A stretch of DNA of 11,659 bases from Desulfuromonadales bacterium. Its GTDB lineage: Bacteria > Desulfobacterota > Desulfuromonadia > Desulfuromonadales > BM103. This document shows, in pieces, positions 5,759 through 11,659 of the stretch (the first letter of the stretch is position 1; every line of letters starts with the position of its first letter). Below the pieces are notes generated by a model that saw nothing but the letters and a program-made list of their open reading frames with translations, searched no databases and had not been told where the DNA came from. Both the position numbers and the translations under genes were made by a program. The stretch spans positions 1 through 11,659 of the forward strand of contig DAOWJU010000292.1 in the NCBI GenBank assembly GCA_030640215.1, written 5' to 3'.

Positions 5759-8700
5759 CTATGACTTCGGCGATGGCACTTTAAAGAACATACAGTAAAG
5801 CACCGGCACCACTAACATGGTCAAAACCGTACCAAAGGCCAGACCGGCCATAATGGTGATCGCCATACCGACCCAGAATACATCCTGCAGCAACGGGACG
5901 ACGCCGAGCACCGTAGTGGCAGCGGCTAGCACCACCGGGCGCAGGCGTGCCAGTGCAGCGATGACCACTGCATCATACTGTTTCATACCATCAGCCAGAT
6001 TGATATTAACTTCGTCAAGCAGCACGATGGCATTCTTGATCATCATCCCCATGAGACTCATGGCACCAAGCAGGGCCATGAAACCGAAAGGAGCTCCAAA
6101 GGCCAGTAGCCCGGAGGTGATACCGATCATGGCAAAGGGTACGGTCAGCATGATCACAATAGGTGGCTTGAAAGCATTAAACAGAGCCACCAGGATAAAG
6201 AGGATGACTGCAAAGGTTGGGACAAAGCCCGGGAGCAGCGCCTTTTGTGATTTTTCAGAGTCCTCAGTAGTCCCGCCCCACTCCGCCTTGTACCCCGGCG
6301 GCATTTCAAGGGCCTCGACCTTGGCCCGAACATTCAACAGGACTGTCGGCAGGGTGACGCCGAGCACTGGGTTAGCCTGTATCGTAACAGTCCGGCGACG
6401 ATCGCGACGCCAGATCCGAGTCTCTTCCCATTCCATTTCAATTCCATCAGTTACCTGGGCTATCGGGATCGTGTCTGTGGAGAGGCCAGGTTGGACTTGC
6501 AGAATATCTAAAGAGGCCAGGCTGGCACGATCATCTTCGACATGTCGTAAAACGATCGGCCATAGTTCGTCATTCTCACGATATAAACCAATAGGTAGGC
6601 CATCATAAGCACGCTTGGTGGCATTGGCCACATCCTCACGTGCAACCCCGGCATACTGGGCGCGCTCCTGATTATAGACTGGAACCATCTTTGGAACTTT
6701 TTGCCGCCAGTCCAACTGCATGGCGCCAGAGGTCGGTTCTTCGCGCAGAATGTCAAGGACCTGCTCTCCCAGGTCACGAAGCACTTCAATGTCAGCGATT
6801 GCTGGGCCACTGATGCGGTACTGGAACTGCCATGTCTGCCCCGGACCGACATCAAACTTGCGCATTGGCACCATGGAATCTGGAAAATTCTCAGCTATCC
6901 ACGGGGTCATATCCTTAATCAGGCCATCAATCTCACGAAAATCGTGGAGATTGACAATCAGTTGACCATAGGCTGGGTTGGCTGATTCCGGCTCCACAGG
7001 CAGGTAGAAGCGTGGTGGTCCTGAACCGATAAAAGACGCAACATTATCGACCCTCTCATCGGCGAGGAACTTCGCCTCAAGACCCGCCAGGTCTTCAGCT
7101 GTCGTCTGGATACGGGTTCCCTGAGGCGCATAGTAATCAACCATGAACTTACTCATAGAAGAGGCCGGGAAGAATAGTTGCTCGACATAACCAAAGCCCA
7201 CGAAAGACGCAATCAGACAACCGACCATTACTGCGATAAAAAGCAATCGCAAGCGGATGGCCTTCTCCAACAGGCCGCGAAAGATTTTGTAGAATTTGCT
7301 GCCGAAGGGATCATAACCTTCTTCCCGAGGTTTGGGGTCGGCCAACATATCAATACACTTAAGTGGTGTCAGGGTCATGGAGACAAACCAACTGACCACC
7401 AGGGAGACACCAACCACTGTGAACAGGGAGAGGCAGTACTCACCGGTGCTCTCTTTCGACCCGCCGATCGGATAGAAAGCCATAACTGCTACAACTGTTG
7501 CGCCAAGCAACGGCATAGCCGGAGATCCGGCGGATTCAATCGCCGCCTTGATTTTATCCATCCCCTGTTCTCGTCGGACAGTGAACCCTTCGGCCACGAC
7601 AATGGAGTTATCCACCATCATGCCCAGGCCAATGACCAGAGCCCCTAGCGACATGCGTTGTAAATCAATCCCCATCATCGCCATGACGATGAAGGTGCCT
7701 AAAATAGTGAGAACCAGATCGATGCCAATCAGGAACCCCATACGCAAGCCCATGGCCAAAGCCAAGACCACGAGGACAATGATTATAGCCTGTGCCAGAT
7801 TGACAAAGAAACCGCTTACCGAATCGGCAACAACATCCGACATCCAGTGGACATGGTGAACCTCCATACCAACAGGCAACTCTGCTTCAAGTTCTTTCAT
7901 CCGGGTATCAACGTTGCGACCCACATCGACGATGTTCGCTCCACCTATATTGGTAATAGAGATCCCCAAAGCAGGTTTGCCATCAAGGCGCATCATGGTT
8001 GGTGGGGGATCAGCATAACCACGCTTGATCGTGCCGATATCTCGAATGCGAATTAACTCACTACTGGGCTGGATCGGTTGTCCTTTTTCAAAGCTTTGCA
8101 GGCTGTCAATCAGAGAGGGGTGAATGGCCAGTTCTTCAATGTCTTTTGGAGAACGGAATTCACCCGTTGGTGCAAGGCGTACTCGCTTCTGCTGCACATC
8201 AACACTGCCGGCATCCACCATCATGTTCTGTTCTTTCAGGGTAGAGATAATGCTCTTTTCAGAGATACCAAGCTGGCTTAACTGAGTCTCGGAGGCCTCA
8301 AGATAGATCACTTTAGGCTGGACGCCCCAGAGTTCGACCCTTGCCACGCCCTCAACCAGACTCAATTCCTTTCTGAGGTCCTTGGCTGTCTCTTCCATTT
8401 CGGCATAGGTAAAACCATCACCGGTGATCGCCATCACCAGGCCATAGACATCACCGAAGTCATCATTGATGACAGGCCTTTCACATCCTGGCGGCAGAGA
8501 TTCTTCAACATCGCGAACTTTGCGTCGCATCTCGTCCCATATTTGTGGCAACTTGTCGGACCAGTATTGCGTATCGATATTGACCCAGATCTGCGAATAC
8601 CCTGGGGCTGAAAAGGACTTGATATAGTCGATTGTTTTAAGCTGTTGCAGGACAACCTCGATACGATCAGTCACTTCAAGTTCAACTTGCTCTGCGCTAG

Positions 8701-8860
8701 CCCCCGGGTATTGAGTCAGGATGACGGCTGTCTTGACACTGAAGTCAGGGTCTTCAAGCTGTCCGAGTGACAAGAAGCTGGCAATCCCTCCAGCAACAAG
8801 AAGGAAGGTTATAAAATAGGAGACAGCTTTTTTCTCTATGGCTATTTTGGCAAGATTCAC
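5759..8860 (-). CDS. RND family efflux permease (AcrB/MexB-like superfamily)
   Basis: This is the inner-membrane, proton-driven pump subunit of a tripartite efflux system. Its 1033 residues match the usual length. The architecture is the family's duplicated one: helix 1 (about 13-31), a large periplasmic loop (32-345), a helix bundle (about 350-505), helix 7 (about 538-556), a second loop (560-875) and a final bundle (about 878-1026). In the proton-relay region helix 4 reads GMMVDNSIVVAE (413-424), giving D417-N418 where AcrB has two aspartates. Helix 10 keeps the lysine, K942, in MMIKNAIVLLDE. RLRPVVLAAATTVLG (972-986) is also typical. The start is GTG at 8860, supported by AAGGAG at 8874-8869. 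It lies 65 bases after the adaptor gene and before a strong terminator. Substrate cannot be predicted; the N-terminal sequence looks like drug or lipophile pumps rather than CzcA-type metal pumps. Confidence 0.93.
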   Translation of the reverse strand: MNLAKIAIEKKAVSYFITFLLVAGGIASFLSLGQLEDPDFSVKTAVILTQYPGASAEQVELEVTDRIEVVLQQLKTIDYIKSFSAPGYSQIWVNIDTQYWSDKLPQIWDEMRRKVRDVEESLPPGCERPVINDDFGDVYGLVMAITGDGFTYAEMEETAKDLRKELSLVEGVARVELWGVQPKVIYLEASETQLSQLGISEKSIISTLKEQNMMVDAGSVDVQQKRVRLAPTGEFRSPKDIEELAIHPSLIDSLQSFEKGQPIQPSSELIRIRDIGTIKRGYADPPPTMMRLDGKPALGISITNIGGANIVDVGRNVDTRMKELEAELPVGMEVHHVHWMSDVVADSVSGFFVNLAQAIIIVLVVLALAMGLRMGFLIGIDLVLTILGTFIVMAMMGIDLQRMSLGALVIGLGMMVDNSIVVAEGFTVRREQGMDKIKAAIESAGSPAMPLLGATVVAVMAFYPIGGSKESTGEYCLSLFTVVGVSLVVSWFVSMTLTPLKCIDMLADPKPREEGYDPFGSKFYKIFRGLLEKAIRLRLLFIAVMVGCLIASFVGFGYVEQLFFPASSMSKFMVDYYAPQGTRIQTTAEDLAGLEAKFLADERVDNVASFIGSGPPRFYLPVEPESANPAYGQLIVNLHDFREIDGLIKDMTPWIAENFPDSMVPMRKFDVGPGQTWQFQYRISGPAIADIEVLRDLGEQVLDILREEPTSGAMQLDWRQKVPKMVPVYNQERAQYAGVAREDVANATKRAYDGLPIGLYRENDELWPIVLRHVEDDRASLASLDILQVQPGLSTDTIPIAQVTDGIEMEWEETRIWRRDRRRTVTIQANPVLGVTLPTVLLNVRAKVEALEMPPGYKAEWGGTTEDSEKSQKALLPGFVPTFAVILFILVALFNAFKPPIVIMLTVPFAMIGITSGLLAFGAPFGFMALLGAMSLMGMMIKNAIVLLDEVNINLADGMKQYDAVVIAALARLRPVVLAAATTVLGVVPLLQDVFWVGMAITIMAGLAFGTVLTMLVVPVLYCMFFKVPSPKS

Positions 8861-8868
8861 AGACGAAT

Positions 8869-8874
8869 CTCCTT
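8869..8874 (-). promoter_or_regulatory. Ribosome binding site supporting the GTG start of the RND permease
   Basis: AAGGAG on the minus strand lies eight bases before GTG at 8860. No ATG is available near it in this frame, so the pump starts with GTG. Confidence 0.75.
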
Positions 8875-8879
8875 GTATC

Positions 8880-8940
8880 TCAGGTTATCCAACGTATGCG
8901 TCAGGTTATTCAGCTTGTATGTCAGTTATTCAAGGATGCG
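8880..8940 (-). repeat. Three imperfect tandem repeats of about 21 bases at the adaptor/permease junction
   Basis: On the minus strand three consecutive units (8940-8922, 8921-8901, 8900-8880; 19, 21 and 21 bases) each end in AATAACTGA, AATAACCTGA or GATAACCTGA. The first and third begin with CGCAT and the second with CATAC. The first unit contains the last codons and stop of the adaptor gene; the other two fill most of the intergenic gap up to the permease ribosome binding site. This looks like an old duplication of the gene end. Confidence 0.6.
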
Positions 8941-10041
8941 GACTTGCTGACCTGCAACAAGCAGGTTTGCCCCGGCAGTGGCAATTGTCTCTCCTGCCTT
9001 GAGGCCGGTTACCATGGCGCCGGTCTCGGTCAGGTTAATGAGGACAACCTCTCTCTTATTGACCTGCATGCTGTTCTGATCGACCACCCAGACAAAGGTT
9101 TTCTCGGCATCATCTGAAAAGGTTGCAGTGATCGGGATCTCAAATCCGACCATTCCGACCTCCTCGGCAATTTTCGCAGTTGCTGCTTTGTCCCCTCTTG
9201 CCTTGCCAGCCATCCCCGGCAGGACCTTGAAATCATCAGGCTGAGCCATGATCAGAGTGACAGGATAAGTACGAGTGGTCTTCGAAGCCTCTTTACCCAC
9301 CTCCTTGACCTTGGCCGGGATCTCAATGCCAGGGTAAGTGTCAAACACCACGAAGGCCCCTGTGTTCTTGATCTTGTCGATATGCTCCATCAAGGTTTCC
9401 GGAACCTGAATAGTAAATTCGATACTACTGTTATCGAGCACACGGATGATCGACTCTTTTGCCTGAACATCTTCGAACTGCTCGGCAAATCTCTCGACCA
9501 CCACACCATCGTATGGCGCTTTCAGGTAGGTATAACTAAGATTGTCCTCGGCACGCTCGACAGCAGCTTTGGCAGAAGTAATCTTCGCCCGAGCGGTATC
9601 GAGTTGCGCCTTGCGGGTATCAACCAACGACTTGCTGACTGCCCCAGGGTCCTTTTTGAAAACCCGGTCAACTCTGGCATGTTCCGATTCAGCAAGCTGA
9701 AGACCGGAAATTGCCTCAAGCTGTTTTGCCTTCTCATAGTTTAACTCGACCTTGTAGTCTTTCGGATCCAGGCGAGCTAGTAAATCCCCACGTTTAACCT
9801 CATCGCCAATATTGACAGGGATTCTGTCAACGGCCCCGGATACACGGAACGACATGTTGGCCGTTTGTGTCGCCGTAGCGATGCCGGGGAACGAACGACC
9901 ACCAAAAGGCTCAGCCTCAGCGACCGTCATCGACCTGATCGGCCGGATCACATCTTTTTTGATTTCTTCTTTTTCGCCACAGGCGACAAGAACCAAGAGA
10001 GTTGAAAGAAGCGTGATGATCCATGTCAATCGATTTTTCAT
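8926..10041 (-). CDS. RND efflux periplasmic adaptor (membrane fusion protein, lipoprotein)
   Basis: This 371-residue protein should link the RND permease to the outer-membrane channel in the periplasm. It begins with a lipoprotein signal: a hydrophobic run (5-19) and lipobox L18-V-A-C21, so C21 is the likely acylated first residue. Next come the first half of the lipoyl domain (about 62-97, with VSGAVDRIPVNIGDEVKRGD), an alpha-helical hairpin (about 98-168, rich in Ala, Lys and Glu) and the second lipoyl half (YLKAPYDGVVVERF, 172-185). A beta-barrel (about 205-290) and a membrane-proximal domain (about 295-371) follow. The length is usual for the family. The ATG at 10041 has only a weak ribosome binding site (GGGTG), but the signal peptide fits this start. 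Its 3' end lies inside a 21-base tandem repeat. A 120-base AT-rich gap separates it from the upstream channel gene. Confidence 0.92.
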   Translation of the reverse strand: MKNRLTWIITLLSTLLVLVACGEKEEIKKDVIRPIRSMTVAEAEPFGGRSFPGIATATQTANMSFRVSGAVDRIPVNIGDEVKRGDLLARLDPKDYKVELNYEKAKQLEAISGLQLAESEHARVDRVFKKDPGAVSKSLVDTRKAQLDTARAKITSAKAAVERAEDNLSYTYLKAPYDGVVVERFAEQFEDVQAKESIIRVLDNSSIEFTIQVPETLMEHIDKIKNTGAFVVFDTYPGIEIPAKVKEVGKEASKTTRTYPVTLIMAQPDDFKVLPGMAGKARGDKAATAKIAEEVGMVGFEIPITATFSDDAEKTFVWVVDQNSMQVNKREVVLINLTETGAMVTGLKAGETIATAGANLLVAGQQVRILE

Positions 10042-10161
10042 AGCACACCCGATGTTGGTTGAAGGTGAAAAGTTAAAAATAAAAAGTTAAGAGCTTAAGA
10101 CTCAAACATTTGGTCGACAATCACAGAGACCTGTATCTTTGCACCACGCATCGCTAGTACC

Positions 10162-11659
10162 TTACCAGTCCGGCCAGCGCCAGTCAGAACCATCATCAGA
10201 CTCCATTGATGATTCTTCACCAGATTCGGTCGATGCTTTTTTAGGTTCATCCAGAATGCCACCCCAGTCCGTGCGTTCCGCCATCTCCTGCCGGGTTTCA
10301 GCATTGATGAAATTCTGGTCACTTCGGGGCTGCCAACCGCCGCCGAGAGCTTTGTACATACTCACCAGGTTGAGTACCACCGAGCCCTGAGCGCTGGCCA
10401 GAATATCCTGACCTACAGACAAAGACCGTTGAGCATCCAGAACACGTTGGTAATCAGCCAAGCCCTCTCCATACTGCAGCATGGAAATATCGACCGAACG
10501 TTGGGAAGCCTTAACAGCATCGGCAAGGTAGCGGGCTTCCTGTTGTGTCTTCAGGAAACTAATCATGGCATCTTCCGTTTCTTGAGCCGCACGCAGCACG
10601 GTGTCCTGATAGTTAACGATCAACTGCTGTAAACGAGCATCCTGAACCCGTACCTGGTTTTTGATTCGCCCGTAGTTGAGAATATCCCATGTCAGCGAGG
10701 GGCCGACGAAATAAGTCATGCTGTCACTGTCGAAGAGGTCGCTGAAATTACTGCTGCCATTACGCGTCAACGAGCTTTCACTGGTCTGTAAGCCGATACT
10801 ACCGATCAAGGTAAAGTGTGGCAACAAGTCGGCTTTGGCGACACCAATCAGGGCGCTCTGAGACGCCGCCTGAAGTTCTGCCCGACGCACATCAGGACGA
10901 CGGCGCAAAAGATCGGCCGGGACTCCAACAGCCACCTCTACAGGGGCCATGGGGATCCCCAGTACCTTTCCTGGAGAAGTCAGGATTTTAACCAGGTCAC
11001 CCGGCGGTTGCCCCAGCAGAACACTCAGTGCATTCCTGGCATGATGGTAATCAACTTCGAATCGGGGAATCGTCGCGCGTGTGTTGGCCAACAGGGTGCG
11101 CGCCTGCTGTACATCCAGCTCAGTAACCAACCCTCCCTCGAAACGGTTCTCGGCTATTTCCAGAGACCTGGCCTGGATAGCAACGCTCTCATGTGCCAGG
11201 CGTATCCGCTCTTCATTGATACGGATAGTAATATAGGCACGCGCAACCTCTGCTGTAAGCGTGACCATGACATCATCATAACTGGCAGTAGCCGCAAGAT
11301 ACTGGGCGTCGGCTGCTTCGACACCACGCCTGAACTTACCCCAGAAATCGAGTTCCCAAGCCGCGTCCATACTGGAACCTAAATTCTTGTAATAAAGGTC
11401 GCCACCAGCACTATTAGCCGCATTCTTACTGTTCCCGATCGCTGCCGCTCCTCCTGAGAGTTGCTGCTGCTGGGGATAGAGGTTACCCGTAGCAATACCG
11501 AGTTGCGCACGAGCTTCTAGAATACGCAGTCCGGCAATCTGCAGTCCGAGATTCTGCTGGTAACTTTCTTCGATCAGTACATTCAGAACAGGATCATTGA
11601 AATCCGTCCACCATTTTTCATTGTGTTCTGATGTGGCAGTTAATTGCTTGTCGGGTTCC
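10162..11659 (-). CDS. Outer-membrane efflux factor, NodT/TolC family (5' end beyond window)
   Basis: The frame is open to the right window edge, giving 498 visible residues. The start and any lipoprotein signal are outside the window. An internal ATG at 11370 is not the true start, because the 96 codons before it already encode typical family sequence (WWTDFNDPVLNVLIEESYQQ, then EARAQLGIATGNLYP). The hallmark LLRRRPDVRRAE (about visible residues 250-261) and a duplicated helix-strand layout identify the family. It forms the trimeric exit duct for the adaptor and pump encoded downstream. Most family members end near the YKALGGGW seen here; this one continues for about 56 more residues, with a Ser/Glu/Asp-rich part and an ending in WRWPDW. 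Such a tail would be periplasmic if the fold is standard. Being first in the gene order, before the adaptor and pump, is less common than last. Confidence 0.92.
   Translation of the reverse strand, partial: EPDKQLTATSEHNEKWWTDFNDPVLNVLIEESYQQNLGLQIAGLRILEARAQLGIATGNLYPQQQQLSGGAAAIGNSKNAANSAGGDLYYKNLGSSMDAAWELDFWGKFRRGVEAADAQYLAATASYDDVMVTLTAEVARAYITIRINEERIRLAHESVAIQARSLEIAENRFEGGLVTELDVQQARTLLANTRATIPRFEVDYHHARNALSVLLGQPPGDLVKILTSPGKVLGIPMAPVEVAVGVPADLLRRRPDVRRAELQAASQSALIGVAKADLLPHFTLIGSIGLQTSESSLTRNGSSNFSDLFDSDSMTYFVGPSLTWDILNYGRIKNQVRVQDARLQQLIVNYQDTVLRAAQETEDAMISFLKTQQEARYLADAVKASQRSVDISMLQYGEGLADYQRVLDAQRSLSVGQDILASAQGSVVLNLVSMYKALGGGWQPRSDQNFINAETRQEMAERTDWGGILDEPKKASTESGEESSMESDDGSDWRWPDW

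Noticed and set aside
5817..6608. Long plus-strand open frame (263 codons)
   Set aside because: It is antisense to the conserved C-terminal half of the RND permease, and its product is Ser/Thr/Arg-rich low-complexity sequence typical of a shadow frame. It has no recognised domain.
10069..10091. Two copies of AAAAGTTAA in the gap between outer-membrane factor and adaptor
   Set aside because: They are short and AT-rich in an A-rich spacer, so chance similarity is likely.
11368..11370. ATG as the start of the outer-membrane factor
   Set aside because: The same frame is open upstream to the window edge and encodes typical family sequence, so this methionine is internal.
10816..11382. Plus-strand open frame of 188 codons
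   Set aside because: It is antisense to the NodT family coding region, whose own frame is clearly conserved.

Overview
The window looks like chromosomal DNA of a Gram-negative bacterium. It encodes a tripartite RND efflux pump with an outer-membrane channel, a YacG protein and a lipoprotein-type periplasmic adaptor. Base composition is near 50% GC, and the mix of genes would suit a Desulfuromonas-like (Desulfobacterota) or other proteobacterial lineage. That lineage guess is inference only, since no marker gene is present. All credible genes lie on the minus strand, so transcription runs from the high to the low coordinates. I see no tRNA, rRNA, CRISPR array, insertion sequence or phage gene, and no gene-free stretch longer than about 220 bases.

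Reading in the direction of transcription, 11659-5759 holds an efflux locus. It comprises an outer-membrane factor of the NodT/TolC type (cut by the right window edge), a lipoprotein membrane-fusion adaptor and a 1033-residue RND permease. The locus ends at a strong hairpin terminator (5707-5673). An imperfect 21-base triplicate repeat sits at the adaptor/permease junction.

Next, 5641-1899 holds three tightly packed genes: a glutamate dehydrogenase, a CPA2 (Kef-type) cation:proton antiporter with a TrkA-N domain, and a potassium-channel-like protein with a TVGYGD filter. The spacings (36 bases, then a 4-base overlap) suggest one transcript. The content suggests joint control of glutamate and potassium, the main ionic osmolyte pair in bacteria. 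The dehydrogenase appears to carry an insertion where the animal enzyme has its antenna, which is the most noteworthy protein feature here.

Then 1736-416 holds yacG, queD and queE, again tightly packed or overlapping: a small zinc protein and two early enzymes of queuosine/7-deazaguanine biosynthesis. At the left edge, beyond a 221-base gap that contains a terminator-like hairpin just before a ribosome binding site, an unrecognised exported protein begins and runs out of the window.

Most of this region is ordinary housekeeping and transport content. I found no convincing wholly new system. The best leads are the K+/glutamate gene set and the antenna-bearing dehydrogenase.
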